This document shows, piece by piece, positions 36,901 through 46,454 of a stretch of DNA of 64,000 nt. The translations under genes and the position numbers were made by a program. This stretch comes from Lysinibacillus halotolerans. GTDB taxonomy: Bacteria; Bacillota; Bacilli; Bacillales_A; Planococcaceae. Position 1 is the stretch's first letter. Each line of letters begins with the position of its first letter. The stretch lies in NCBI RefSeq assembly GCF_003711845.1, contig NZ_RHLQ01000006.1, forward strand, positions 1-64,000, in the 5' to 3' direction. Below the pieces are notes generated by a model that was given only the letters and a program-made list of their open reading frames with translations, ran no database searches and had not been told where the DNA came from.

Positions 36901-37670
36901 GGTCCATCTGGCTTTAAGGCAAGTTGTCGAACTTCTTCAATATGCTCCCGCGCTTCTTCTAAACTAAATTTAATCGATTTTTTTAATGGCTCTATAAAAT
37001 CAAGTTCATCGATTGTTACATGCTCAGGTAAATCATATTGTTTCGGTAAAGAGCGTAACCATTTTGTCGGTTCAGGATGTACACGGGATGTTTCATATAA
37101 TTTATCGATTAACGTTTCGATTGCTTGATCATCACGGTCCGATGTAAAACTATCAACTAATCGATAGACTGCATTTACTTTTTCTTCGTCTTCACTATCG
37201 TAAGCCTCTTCCAACACTTCCGCTAAAACATCATCACGAAGTAAGGCTGACTCCCCTTCATTTGCTATACGAAAACCAGGGTCAATGTCTATTAAGTACG
37301 CATATTGGCGCACAATCGCTAAACAAAAGGAGTGAAGCGTAGAAATTTGTGCTTTATTCACTAAGCTTAATTGACGTCGTAAATGCTGATTACGAGGATC
37401 TTTCGCAATTTCCTTTTCAAGGGCTTCTGCCATTCGGTGGCGCATTTCAGCAGCGGAGGCATTAGTAAAAGTAACAACTAATAGTTCATCCACATCAATT
37501 GGATTTTCTTTCGAAATTACTTTTTCTATCATTCGATTAATTAGTACAGCTGTTTTACCTGAACCGGCAGCTGCTGAAACTAATGTATCTTGACCTGTGG
37601 CCCAAATCGCCTTCCATTGTTCATCTGTCCAAGTTACATCTGGTTGTTTTTCAGGAATCGATAGACCCAT
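33951..37670 (-). CDS. addA: ATP-dependent helicase/nuclease subunit A
   Basis: A 1239-aa UvrD-like helicase with a C-terminal nuclease. Walker A is SAAAGSGKTAVL (about 33-44); motif II is VLVDEYQDTN, motif VI VAMTRAKERL. The RecB-type nuclease ends LLDYKTDKI (catalytic Asp and Lys). With AddB it resects double-strand ends and loads RecA at Chi. ATG 37670 lies within the end of addB (20-nt overlap). Length is normal. Confidence 0.96.
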   Translation of the reverse strand: MGLSIPEKQPDVTWTDEQWKAIWATGQDTLVSAAAGSGKTAVLINRMIEKVISKENPIDVDELLVVTFTNASAAEMRHRMAEALEKEIAKDPRNQHLRRQLSLVNKAQISTLHSFCLAIVRQYAYLIDIDPGFRIANEGESALLRDDVLAEVLEEAYDSEDEEKVNAVYRLVDSFTSDRDDQAIETLIDKLYETSRVHPEPTKWLRSLPKQYDLPEHVTIDELDFIEPLKKSIKFSLEEAREHIEEVRQLALKPDGPYAYGETAELDFALIEEAIRIMEHSTWQVAYEFFNRLKWSTLARMKKDSCDPVLQERAKKKRDQAKKILSQIKESFFLRKPERLLQEIRLMAPIIKTLVELTEAYSYKFKEAKLQRGLVDFSDLEHYALDILTVKEDGKLQPSPVALDFKQKFKEVLVDEYQDTNMLQETILQLVKSGSEMDGNLFMVGDVKQSIYRFRLAEPMLFLNKYLHFEEEPVSNGLKIDLNANFRSRQEVLHGTNFVFEQIMGETVGEIIYDEKAGLKPGAPYDSVEMPIELAIIYEEQEDDGEEIDEDAEMDFIIEEEIKKSQQEARFIIKRIRELMDGGTTVYDTKQKDPAKRIRPMKYSDIVILMRSMTWSNDLVEEFKAAGIPLFAESSKGYFEALEVMVMLNVLKVVDNPYQDIPLASVLRAPFIGCTENELAKIRLANRKAPFYEAVKQFVEEEQSGIHSETSEKLQRFLQQLDTWRNLARRGSLSDLIWRIYLDTNYYEMVGAMANGKQRQANLRTLHDRALMYEKTSFRGLFRFLRFIDRMRSRGDDLGVAKSIGEKDDVVRLVTIHSSKGLEYPVVFVAGLGRSFNQMDFSNAYLFDQQFGLAVKAIDPDDRIMYTSLPFLAMKEKKILEMKAEEMRILYVAMTRAKERLILVGSVKDWEKVRSKWCEVQQLPTDLMLPEYLRARAKSYLDWIGPVVARHASFEPFSDEEYRPIDHPSKWRITPISNTFFMNSITSEQQEEAGEQADTHLDEKVYNELRNRFTTGYPFKNAILKKSKTSVSEIKRIENLQREEEETYPIQSTSSSAMKRPMFLQEKGLSATEIGTVIHTVMQHIPQRGFDRVEEVQAYLQSLVDRKLLTSEELAVVELEKVLQFFASDIGQRFSRAVQLYREIPFTLSIEDEEGDSQIVQGILDCLFQDEQGRWVLLDYKTDKILPSFKEEPFLTNEMKKRYEVQLRIYSEAIESILQVKVDEKVLYLYNAQKEIHFN

Positions 37671-40600
37671 TATTGTTCAACTCCTCCCGTATTTTATTGA
37701 CAACATTGTTCGGTTTATCTGCTTGAAGGGAATGATATAATTGCTCATGATCAGTTGGATCAAATTGACAGACCGATTTAAAACTACAAAAATCACAGGC
37801 TGTTTTTCCCTTTAATCGGTATGGATAAATGCCTGTTTCACCGCTCAATATTCCATCACCAGCAGCTTTATGTTTTTTTCTAACATATTGTTTAATTTGA
37901 TTCATATCAGCAGGATGTACGACCCGTGATAATGATGGGGACGCTGTTCCATCCTTCTTTAAATAAACTGGTACAATTTTCGAACTACCACCAAGTTCCA
38001 AATCTTCATCCATCGCAATTAATGATTCCGCATTTTCAGTAAGAAGGCCTTTCATTTTGTATTTCTTCATTCTTTCCATTTCTAATGTAGAGTCATCTAG
38101 CTCTTCTTCTACTTTTAAAATTGGATTATGAACGTGAACATATAAAACTCCAGCTGCCTCTACATCATCATCTAACCAAATATTCGCATTTTCAACTGCA
38201 ACGTCTAAATACGTTAATAACTGTAAAGAAATTCCATGATACACTTCATTCAAATCTAAGTCGCGACTTGAAGATTTATAGTCGATTACTCGTAAATAAG
38301 ATTTGCCTCCAACTTTAGCACTGTCAATACGATCGATTCGACCGCGAATATGCATTTTGCGTCCACCCTTTAAATCAATTTCTAAAGGTGGAAGTTGTTC
38401 ATTTGGTCCAAAGGCTGCTTCTATCGCAACGGGTTTAAAGAAAGATACCTTCGCATGTTGGGAAAGGGCCATCATCGTTCTTTCTACAATTCGTATTAAT
38501 TTACGTTGTATATATCGATATCGGGCACTACTCAATAATATTTGATGAGAAAACACAGGAACGATTTGCTCCACAGCTTGTCGCGCTAATTGACTACATT
38601 GAGCCCGTGTTAATCGATTCCACTGCAGGTTTTGACGCTCTGTTTCTAATGTAATCCATTTTAATGCTTCATGGAATAGGTCACCCATTGCAAAATTTTC
38701 CAATCGATAAACGGCTCGCTCTTCTAAACGCAATCCATAAGTTGTAAAGTGGGAAAATGGACAGCGGTAATATTTTTCAATACGGGAAACACTTGATGTT
38801 AATTCTGTTCCGTATAGAGCTTCCGTTATTTCAGGTGTTAATCTTTCCGCTACATTTTTCTTTTCAATAGGACGCATTACTCCATGTAATACACCTTTCC
38901 AATATGGGTCTTGTTCATAAAACGTTTTTAATGCTTGCCATTCAGTTGCAAGTTGTGCAGTATGTTCTACTTGGCGTAATTGCATCATTAAAAAGGCAAG
39001 AGACGTTCTAGGATGACGTAAATATCGAAGAACATTACTGTTTTCCAATTCTTCGCTTGGATCAATGAATACGCGATGATGGGGTAAAGTTTTTACACCA
39101 TTTACTTCAAACAATTTATGTAAACGATTCACATAAAGGGATGGGAGTAATGCTTTGCTTTCTTCATCGCTACTTGCGAACGTTACATAAAGTCGATCAG
39201 TAGGTGAAGAAAAAGCACGATATATTAAAAACGCTTCTTGTAGTAATCTGTGTTTTGATGTAGGTGAAAGTTCCGTATCTATTTCAGCAAACCATCCACG
39301 TTCCACATCCGTTATTAGTCCTTCGTAATCCATCCGCATCGGATATACACCATCATTAACCCCAATAACAAATACAACTTTTTTATTGTCAAAACGGGAG
39401 AATTCAACGGTCGCAACCGTTACCTCATCAACGGAAGGAGGAATTTTAGAAAATTGGAGAGTATCGTACCCTTCATCCAAAATTTGTGCTGCTTCTTCAA
39501 TAGATAGTGGTTGATCGCCGAACATATTCACAAATTGGTCTAATACATTAATCCATCTATTCCATGCTTGGTCATGTTCACTTGCTCCATCAAGTTGATG
39601 TTCCTCTAATTCAGCATCTTTTAACGCTTGAAGTTTATCGTATATTTGCAGTTCATCAATGCAACGATAAAGGGCCATTGCAATTTCTCGCCCCGTCCTT
39701 GCCGTTTTCAAGTCATCTTGTAATTTTTTTAGGGGCGTCCGAATGATTTCCTTCATTTCATCAATCAAGGATTGCATTTCCAACTCTTCATCCGTTTGTC
39801 TTTTCGAGTAAAATTCTAGTCCACGGTACTTTTTATAAAACCAGCGGGAATCTTCAAACCAACGGTGACCGTAAATCCCTTGTGCAATAATAAAGTTTTC
39901 AAATAGATCTCCTTTTTCCCTCATTTCTTTTAAATTGCTTTTCAACGGGAAAAACAAATCCGTTTTCACACTTCTAAATATCGGTTCATATTGCCAGTTG
40001 GATACGATGACTTCAAGAATAGAACGACTAAATTCAATTAAAGGATGGTGAAGCATTGATTTCTTTTCATTTGTAAAAACAGGTATATCATATTGGGCAA
40101 ATATCGTTTCAATTAATGGATCATATATATCTGCTTGCCGATACATAATCCCAATATCTTTATAACGCATGCCTTCTTCTTGGACAATTCGACATATTTC
40201 CCGGGCAATTCCGTGAACTTCCGCTCTGCGATTTGCCCCTTCTAAAATTTGAACATAACCGTCGGATTGGATTGGTTCCACTACTGGTTCGTGAAATTGT
40301 TCTTCTACGTGTTGTAAATCATGATTATGGAAACGATAGCAATTATCCAAATGAATTCTTGGTTCAATTTCCAATTGAATTTTATAAGCTTCTTGAAGTA
40401 ATTTATCGTACATCACTGCTGGTCGATAAAAAACAGCTTGGTCATTATATTTATCCTTTTCATCTTCAAAAGGTAATACGATCGTGACTCTTTTAGCTAA
40501 TGTGAGCAATTGTTTTACAATTTCAAACTCACGAACAGTAAAGGCTGTAAAACCATCAATGTATATATGGGCGTCTTTTATTTTTTCAGAGTTTTGCAGT

Positions 40601-41172
40601 TGTTCTAATAAAACGGGATAATAACTGTCACCGTCTACATAACTATCCCCTAATACTTCTTCCAATTTCGTTAAAATTAACTGTAAATCCTTTGATTTTG
40701 CTATTAATGTATTAGGAGCACCTGTATCCTCTAATTTTTCAATGACCCCTTTTAAAGCCAAACTGTCGATATTATATTGGTTAAACTCCTTAATTAACAT
40801 TTCTACTTCCTGGGTAAAACCACGTTTATCTGCAGCTTGGCGGAATAATGAAAATTGATCTTTGTTTTCTGTAAGCAATCGACGGATTAACATTCGATAA
40901 CCAATTTTATCGATTTGTTCTTTTGCAATCCCACCGGTTTCTTGTAAGATATACCATGCTAAACGTTTAAACGTTACAACTTGAGCTCGTATAATTCCTT
41001 TAATATCATATAAATTGGTAAGCATATGCTCCGCTTGATAGGACATTTGGTCTGGTACAATTAAATAAATAGGTGAACCGAGTGGTTTTTCTTTCAATTC
41101 TTGTACGATTTCTTCATGAATGAAAGTAGTCTTTCCTGTACCGGCTCGTCCACTAATAACTCTTAACGACAT
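37651..41172 (-). CDS. addB: ATP-dependent helicase/nuclease subunit B
   Basis: A 1173-aa AddB. The N-terminal Walker A GRAGTGKT (8-15) is intact; the nuclease domain shows RVIDYKSSSRDL; and the four cysteines of the iron-sulfur cluster are present (YRCPFSHF near 800, then C-x2-C-x5-C in TACDFCSFKSVCQF). It scans for Chi in the AddAB complex. First gene of the addBA operon. Nothing unusual in composition. Confidence 0.96.
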   Translation of the reverse strand: MSLRVISGRAGTGKTTFIHEEIVQELKEKPLGSPIYLIVPDQMSYQAEHMLTNLYDIKGIIRAQVVTFKRLAWYILQETGGIAKEQIDKIGYRMLIRRLLTENKDQFSLFRQAADKRGFTQEVEMLIKEFNQYNIDSLALKGVIEKLEDTGAPNTLIAKSKDLQLILTKLEEVLGDSYVDGDSYYPVLLEQLQNSEKIKDAHIYIDGFTAFTVREFEIVKQLLTLAKRVTIVLPFEDEKDKYNDQAVFYRPAVMYDKLLQEAYKIQLEIEPRIHLDNCYRFHNHDLQHVEEQFHEPVVEPIQSDGYVQILEGANRRAEVHGIAREICRIVQEEGMRYKDIGIMYRQADIYDPLIETIFAQYDIPVFTNEKKSMLHHPLIEFSRSILEVIVSNWQYEPIFRSVKTDLFFPLKSNLKEMREKGDLFENFIIAQGIYGHRWFEDSRWFYKKYRGLEFYSKRQTDEELEMQSLIDEMKEIIRTPLKKLQDDLKTARTGREIAMALYRCIDELQIYDKLQALKDAELEEHQLDGASEHDQAWNRWINVLDQFVNMFGDQPLSIEEAAQILDEGYDTLQFSKIPPSVDEVTVATVEFSRFDNKKVVFVIGVNDGVYPMRMDYEGLITDVERGWFAEIDTELSPTSKHRLLQEAFLIYRAFSSPTDRLYVTFASSDEESKALLPSLYVNRLHKLFEVNGVKTLPHHRVFIDPSEELENSNVLRYLRHPRTSLAFLMMQLRQVEHTAQLATEWQALKTFYEQDPYWKGVLHGVMRPIEKKNVAERLTPEITEALYGTELTSSVSRIEKYYRCPFSHFTTYGLRLEERAVYRLENFAMGDLFHEALKWITLETERQNLQWNRLTRAQCSQLARQAVEQIVPVFSHQILLSSARYRYIQRKLIRIVERTMMALSQHAKVSFFKPVAIEAAFGPNEQLPPLEIDLKGGRKMHIRGRIDRIDSAKVGGKSYLRVIDYKSSSRDLDLNEVYHGISLQLLTYLDVAVENANIWLDDDVEAAGVLYVHVHNPILKVEEELDDSTLEMERMKKYKMKGLLTENAESLIAMDEDLELGGSSKIVPVYLKKDGTASPSLSRVVHPADMNQIKQYVRKKHKAAGDGILSGETGIYPYRLKGKTACDFCSFKSVCQFDPTDHEQLYHSLQADKPNNVVNKIREELNNNGSIDS

Positions 41173-41331
41173 AATGCTCCCCCTCTTTGATTACTAACTT
41201 CTATTATATAAGAATATATGTTCGATTCTTTAAATTTTTTATATTTTAATACATATTAACCAGATAACTTTCATTGATATTTCTCTATTATAATATTTTT
41301 TTATCATGATAGAAAAAATATCGAATTAAAA

Positions 41332-41361
41332 AGAGCAGTTTATAACAACCGCTCTTTTTTT
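41332..41361 (-). terminator. Terminator overlapping the TVP38-family stop codon
   Basis: AGAGCgGTT/AACtGCTCT stem that includes the last codons and stop of the gene at 41340, with TTTTTAATTC following on the minus strand. Confidence 0.65.
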
Positions 41362-41993
41362 ACAGACATTTTCACTTTTTTTTTCTTATCGGATTGTTCA
41401 CTTAAATCTCGATCAACTTTTTTATTCAAATGTTTTTCTATTGCTTTCCCAATGAACCAAAGCAAGAAAATCGCAACCCCTGCGATAATTAATTTTATCG
41501 GATCTGTTAATAGTGCTTTTAAGTCATAGCCGAGAACACTCATACTTGCAATCATAATAAATTTCCCCGCCATAATGACAAATAAATAATATTTTTTCTT
41601 TATGTTTGAAAGCCCGGCAACAATATTAACTAATACAGATGGGGTAAACGGAAAACAAAGTAAAATTAAAAGTGGACTTATTCCCCTCATATCCACCCAT
41701 CTTATAAGTTTTTGCACCTTTTCTTTCCCTATAAAAACTTGTAATCGAGGATGTTTTCCAAACTTTCGAACGATTAGAAATACAACATACGATCCAAGTA
41801 CCGTTCCAACCCAAGATAATAAGAAGCCAATCCATAAGCCATAAGAACTTGCATTTGCAACTACGATTACAACTAGTGGGAGGAAAGGTAAAAAGGCTTC
41901 AATAAACGGAAGTAAAATTCCGATTAGCGGTCCAAGTGTCCGATAATGTCCTGCTAAATTTTCAATATTTTCTACTGTAAACCAATCGTTCAC
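41340..41993 (-). CDS. TVP38/TMEM64 (DedA-like) membrane protein
   Basis: A roughly 217-aa membrane protein of the SNARE-associated/TVP38 family, close to B. subtilis YtxB/YdjX types. The core LLPFIEAFLPFLPLVVIVVA (reentrant loop), then GSYVVFLIVRKFGKHPR and LLCFPFTPSVLVNIVAG, marks the family; a Lys-rich tail (to KKERLL) is cytoplasmic. Relatives move or protect lipids, but function here is unknown. The start is uncertain: GTG 41993 fits the family's MNxW start with GGGGTGG just before it, while an in-frame TTG at 42017 has a GAAGGAG far upstream. Confidence 0.8.
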   Translation of the reverse strand: MNDWFTVENIENLAGHYRTLGPLIGILLPFIEAFLPFLPLVVIVVANASSYGLWIGFLLSWVGTVLGSYVVFLIVRKFGKHPRLQVFIGKEKVQKLIRWVDMRGISPLLILLCFPFTPSVLVNIVAGLSNIKKKYYLFVIMAGKFIMIASMSVLGYDLKALLTDPIKLIIAGVAIFLLWFIGKAIEKHLNKKVDRDLSEQSDKKKKVKMSVKKERLL

Positions 41994-42477
41994 ATGTTCC
42001 ACCCCAATATAAATCAAATATAAAATAGAGATAAGATCTCCTTCTAATAACCTTAATAAATTTAACCTTTGTCTAAATTAGAAACTAAGCTGTCTATGTA
42101 GATGTAATTGTTACTGCCACCTAATTGTATGCATTTTTCATAATGATAGCATTTGCAACATCGACAATATTTAACCACTTATAAAAATAATTTTTTAAGG
42201 AATTTTCTAATTTTTTCTTGATATCATTATAGTAGAAATTATTATTCATTAGACATCTTTTGTATGACAAATCTATGAAATACTATTGCCCGATATCCAT
42301 ACTTTTTATGACCTTATACATAATTTCCTTTTAGTAATTAACGAAAAATAAGGTTATTTTGTTTCATATTATTTTTATAATTGAACATTGCTTTACTAGA
42401 ATCTATCCATTAAAGTTATATATTACTAGAATTATAGCAATCAATACTTTTTGATGAAACGAAAGGATTGTAAAAAA

Positions 42478-43200
42478 TTGAATACACAAATGAATGTAAA
42501 TGAAGCACTTCCCCTTGATACATTTTCACAAGGTGTTAAAGACTGTATCCCGACTCTACTCGGGTATATTAGTATTGGAATAGCATTTGGTGTTATTGGG
42601 ATTACATCCAATTTATCAGTTCTAGAAATATTTCTATTATCGGTGCTTGTATACGCCGGGTCTGCCCAGTTTATTTTCTGTGGATTGTATTTAGCTGGTG
42701 CTCCCTTTTCAGTCATAATTATTACTACATTTATTGTAAACCTCCGACATTTTTTAATGTCTTTAACCGTTGCCCCCCATCTAACCCAATACTCTGCATT
42801 GCGAAATATAGGGTTTGGGACATTATTAACAGATGAAACCTTTGGAGTAGCTGTTACAAAACTTGCGAAGGAGAAAACCATTGGTGGTAATTGGATGGAC
42901 GGGCTAAATCTAACTGCTTATTTCACATGGATTGCCTCCTGTACCCTTGGTGGTGTAGTAGGCAAATGGCTTCCTAATGCTGAAAGTTGGGGATTAGATT
43001 TTGCCTTAGTAGCAATGTTTGCTGCTTTGCTTATTATCAACTTAGTCGATGTAGGAAAAACGAAGTTAATGCATTACTTAAAATTAATTGCCCTAATGGC
43101 CCTTATTATGTATGTTCTTTTATATTTTCTTCCTGGACATATTGCGGTGCTGATTACGACAATTATCGTTGCTACAATTGGGGTGGTGACGGAAAAATGA
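42478..43200 (+). CDS. azlC: Branched-chain amino-acid exporter, large subunit
   Basis: A 240-aa AzlC-family permease with the TLLGYISIGIAFGVIG start, GSAQFIFCGLYLAGAP and VNLRHFLMSLTVAPHL motifs. With AzlD it exports branched-chain amino acids. The start is TTG 42478, 9 nt after AAAGGA; earlier TTG/ATG codons at 42451/42454 would include that site in the coding sequence. The 480-nt region upstream contains no gene that I can support and no clear riboswitch; a weak TTGCTT-17-TAAAGT element lies inside it. Confidence 0.87.
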   Translation: MNTQMNVNEALPLDTFSQGVKDCIPTLLGYISIGIAFGVIGITSNLSVLEIFLLSVLVYAGSAQFIFCGLYLAGAPFSVIIITTFIVNLRHFLMSLTVAPHLTQYSALRNIGFGTLLTDETFGVAVTKLAKEKTIGGNWMDGLNLTAYFTWIASCTLGGVVGKWLPNAESWGLDFALVAMFAALLIINLVDVGKTKLMHYLKLIALMALIMYVLLYFLPGHIAVLITTIIVATIGVVTEK

Positions 43201-43520
43201 CGACTTCCTTATCCATGATATTATTAATGATTGGTTGTGCCATTGTCACTTGGCTCCCAAGGGTAATCCCCTTTATGTTAGTACGTAATGTAAAATTACC
43301 GGATGTAGTTCTTAGATGGTTATCCTATATCCCTATTTGTATTTTAAGTGCCCTAGTGTTAGAGTCATTATTTAACTCCGAAGGAACTATTGTTACTTTA
43401 AATTGGTTAAATGTTATAGCATTTATACCTACATTAATTGTTGCTATTTTTACAAAAAGTCTATTTAAAACGGTAATTGTAGGAGTTTTAACGATGGCTA
43501 TTTTAAAATTTTTCCTATAA
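43197..43520 (+). CDS. azlD: Branched-chain amino-acid exporter, small subunit
   Basis: A 107-aa AzlD with four membrane helices, starting MTTSLSMILLMIGCAIVTWL and containing TWLPRVIPFML, RWLSYIPICILSALV and TLIVAIFTK. The ATG overlaps the azlC stop by 4 nt (ATGA), preceded by GGGGTGG, so the two subunits are made in step. It ends next to a strong terminator. Confidence 0.88.
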   Translation: MTTSLSMILLMIGCAIVTWLPRVIPFMLVRNVKLPDVVLRWLSYIPICILSALVLESLFNSEGTIVTLNWLNVIAFIPTLIVAIFTKSLFKTVIVGVLTMAILKFFL

Positions 43521-43557
43521 AAAAGTGCGAAAGTCTTTTTGAGACTCTCGCACTTTT
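43521..43557. terminator. Bidirectional terminator between azlD and minJ
   Basis: AAAAGTGCGAaAGTCT/AGACTcTCGCACTTTT stem, T-runs on both strands, directly after the azlD stop. Confidence 0.85.
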
Positions 43558-43605
43558 TTCAATTCATACTTTATAAAATATTATTTTACCGGATCATTAT
43601 ATTGA

Positions 43606-44775
43606 TTATTCGGCTATTAAAAGTCCAATACGATGGTGATCATCACTATATACAACATGTTGCGTTAAGCGTACTTCCTTTTGATGATTCAACACTTCTA
43701 AGCGGCAATGGGCAGCATTAATTTGTAACGCTTCATATAATTGACGCTCTGTATGAACTTCAACCCCATTTACCTTTCGAATCACTTCACCTACATCTAA
43801 CCCCATTTTGTCGGCCGGTGAATTGGGTAATACTCCCGCAATCATAACACCCATTGATTGTGGAGATACCGCATAAATGTCCCTTTTCTCACTGACTTTG
43901 TAAGCAATCGCTAGAACGATTCGAGCAACTGCACCAACAACTAAACAAATGATTCCAACGATTGGCTCAAAGTAAGCAACAAGCCCTCCCATTACAACTA
44001 GCACTCCTAGTAAAACAATTTTACGTCCCATTTTAGGATACAACTGTACCGGTAAGGAACGGCGGGCCATTTGCTGAAATCCTAAAACAATTGGAAATAA
44101 GACTAATGAAAATTGGGTCGCACCTAACGAGAATTGTGGCCACCAAGGCATATAGGCATCAATTGCATTGCCAGGAATAACAAAAAATATTGGTAGTATC
44201 CAAATTTTTTTACTTAAAAAGGCTACTGATTTCAATCCCCGTTTTGTATTTTCAACAATGGGCGATGCATAAGATGCACCATTTTTTCGTATTAACAGCC
44301 CTTCTGCAACAAGTAACAATCCGACAAGTAATGTTGTCGTAACGGCTGTACCTTCTGTTAAGTTCACACCATTAAACTTAAATCCTAATAATGAGAAGGT
44401 CCAGTCGAAATAATCCATGACCATTAATGCTACTAAACTTAAAGTAAAGATTAAGATAGGAGAAAGGAAATGGAAAACATAAAGGATAAGTGCTATCATA
44501 CTAGCAATTGTCACAAAATATAAAAGCTCAGCTGATACAGTTAACCCAAAAGCGATTGAAAGTATGGAGATGCATAATGAAACTAGTAGACCTTCACTTA
44601 ACAAGCCTTTTGTTTCAGACCATCCCCATAAAATACGGGTATGGAAAAACTTCCTTTCCCTTTTTACACGACGATAGCCTAAATAAACTGCCATTAAAAT
44701 TGCTAAATAAAATAGTGGGTTGATAAACATACGTCCAATTGCTATAGCAATTTCTAATAATATTTCTGTAACCAT
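43606..44775 (-). CDS. minJ: Cell-division topological factor MinJ
   Basis: A 389-aa protein with about eight membrane helices and a C-terminal PDZ domain (about 300-385: SMGVMIAGVLPNSPADKMGL, VGEVIRKVNGVEV). This architecture and the place beside ctpB and ftsEX match B. subtilis MinJ (YvjD), which bridges DivIVA and MinD to keep division off the poles. Sequence identity was not measured, so the assignment rests on architecture and synteny. Last gene of the division cluster. Confidence 0.85.
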   Translation of the reverse strand: MVTEILLEIAIAIGRMFINPLFYLAILMAVYLGYRRVKRERKFFHTRILWGWSETKGLLSEGLLVSLCISILSIAFGLTVSAELLYFVTIASMIALILYVFHFLSPILIFTLSLVALMVMDYFDWTFSLLGFKFNGVNLTEGTAVTTTLLVGLLLVAEGLLIRKNGASYASPIVENTKRGLKSVAFLSKKIWILPIFFVIPGNAIDAYMPWWPQFSLGATQFSLVLFPIVLGFQQMARRSLPVQLYPKMGRKIVLLGVLVVMGGLVAYFEPIVGIICLVVGAVARIVLAIAYKVSEKRDIYAVSPQSMGVMIAGVLPNSPADKMGLDVGEVIRKVNGVEVHTERQLYEALQINAAHCRLEVLNHQKEVRLTQHVVYSDDHHRIGLLIAE

Positions 44776-44910
44776 TTTTCCACCGCCTAATTACTAACTA
44801 TTGTCATTGTATCAAAGGAATTACCAAATGCGTAGATATAAACTAACTATTTCGCGGTGAAAAAATAGTTTATGAAGTCTATTATATAAGATTTAACTTC
44901 TTTTTTTTGA

Positions 44911-46350
44911 TTAAATATCTCCTTTTAATCGATTCATCATAACACTAATCCCCATATTTAACTGTACATCATTTTCCATATTTTGTTTATATGATGTAAC
45001 TTGCTCTCTAATACTAGCAAAAAATTCATCATCCATTTGACGACCGTTTTTTAATTTATTTTTCTTTCGATATTGTACGACTGACTCTGCTGTATCTTCA
45101 TCGAAGAAACCATCCGTCCTAGTAATACTATAACCAAGACCACTTAATACTTTTTGAGTGTAGGCAATTTCTTCACTAAAGTCACCTTTACCAAACTCTC
45201 CACTTAAAGGAATTAGTTCTAATAAAAATAGTGGATGCTGCTCTACTTCTACATCGGCCTGAATACCTTTCCCATGAATCCACTCTCTTTCTGGTGTTAG
45301 CCATTTATTCGTGGAAAGTTTCAATTCGCCACCATTTTCGAGTCCCCAAGTTTCTTGCACGGTTCCTTTACCGAAACTTTTTGATCCTACAATAATTGCC
45401 CGTTCCCAACTTTGAACGGCTCCTGCCATTACTTCACTTGCAGAAGCACTTCCTTCATTTTGAAGAACGACAATTGGGAGTTTTTTCATTGTATTCAAAT
45501 AAAATTCTTCCGCTTCAATGTTTGATGTTTTTAATGGTTCCATCTCACCGGCACCGTTTTGCATGTAGGCAAATGTTGTATTTGCCTTTTCAATACTACT
45601 TACGACAGCAGCTACGCTATGTAAATATCCACCTGGATTATCACGTAAATCAACTATCAATCCTTCCACATCTTCACTCACTAGTTTTTGAGTCGCATTC
45701 ACCCACTCTTCGGCTGTTCGTTCACCAAACATTGAAATCGAGATGTATCCAATATTCGCTTCATCTAATTCTAGTACTTTTGATGTGACGGTTTCATTAT
45801 TCATCTCTGCCCTTTCGACGCTCACTTTAATATGACGTTCCGTACTAGGACGATATAAAACGAGAGTAACTTTTTCCCCAGCTTTTCCTTGTATCATTTG
45901 CATTAGTTCGCCAATTGTTTTCCCTTCCAAACGTTGATCATCCACTTGGACGATTTCATCGAATGGTCGGATACCGGCTTTTTCAGCAGGAGAAGATTTT
46001 ACAGGTGCTACAACAATAAATTTCCCATTTTTTTCTGTTATTTCAATTCCAATTCCTACCCTTTGTCCAGCCAATGATTGTTTGTGTAAAGCAGCCTCCT
46101 TTTCTGTATAGTACGTACTATAAGGGTCTTGTATGGCATTTGCCATCCCCCTTATTGCTCCTTCTATCAGCTCTTCTTCCTTTGTACCGTATACAGATTT
46201 TTGAGTAATAAGGGAGTAGGCTTGGTCAATAACAGATACATCGCTGACCTTCGATTTATCATTCCCACTATTTAAATTGTTCCAAGTTACACCCCCAGTG
46301 ACAATGATACAAAGTAAAGCAAGTATTAAAAAAATTCGACTTTTCCGCAT
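44911..46350 (-). CDS. ctpB: Carboxy-terminal processing protease CtpB
   Basis: A 479-aa S41 protease: N-terminal membrane anchor or signal segment (5-25), PDZ domain (about 95-175), protease core with catalytic Ser303 (NEGSASASE), Lys328 and Gln332 (SFGKGTVQ), with the same spacing as B. subtilis CtpB S309/K334/Q338, and a C-terminal peptidoglycan-binding repeat (about 395-450). CtpB cleaves SpoIVFA during sporulation; a wall-binding tail keeps it outside the membrane. It lies between minJ and the TlpA-like gene, in the order known for B. subtilis yvjB-minJ. Confidence 0.93.
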   Translation of the reverse strand: MRKSRIFLILALLCIIVTGGVTWNNLNSGNDKSKVSDVSVIDQAYSLITQKSVYGTKEEELIEGAIRGMANAIQDPYSTYYTEKEAALHKQSLAGQRVGIGIEITEKNGKFIVVAPVKSSPAEKAGIRPFDEIVQVDDQRLEGKTIGELMQMIQGKAGEKVTLVLYRPSTERHIKVSVERAEMNNETVTSKVLELDEANIGYISISMFGERTAEEWVNATQKLVSEDVEGLIVDLRDNPGGYLHSVAAVVSSIEKANTTFAYMQNGAGEMEPLKTSNIEAEEFYLNTMKKLPIVVLQNEGSASASEVMAGAVQSWERAIIVGSKSFGKGTVQETWGLENGGELKLSTNKWLTPEREWIHGKGIQADVEVEQHPLFLLELIPLSGEFGKGDFSEEIAYTQKVLSGLGYSITRTDGFFDEDTAESVVQYRKKNKLKNGRQMDDEFFASIREQVTSYKQNMENDVQLNMGISVMMNRLKGDI

Positions 46351-46454
46351 TATTTACCTCCTCTCGTTCAATCTATGAAAAAACAAAAGGAGATAACACA
46401 TCGGAAAAGCCGAATTTTCTATTTTAATATTTATATCGTTGTTCCAACATCGTT

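Noticed and set aside
42441-42881. 146-codon ORF antisense to azlC
   Set aside because: Mirror of the azlC coding sequence, no start signals; azlC has clear family motifs.
45396-45788. 130-codon ORF antisense to ctpB
   Set aside because: Composition typical of a shadow frame (rich in L, H, R) and no ribosome-binding site.
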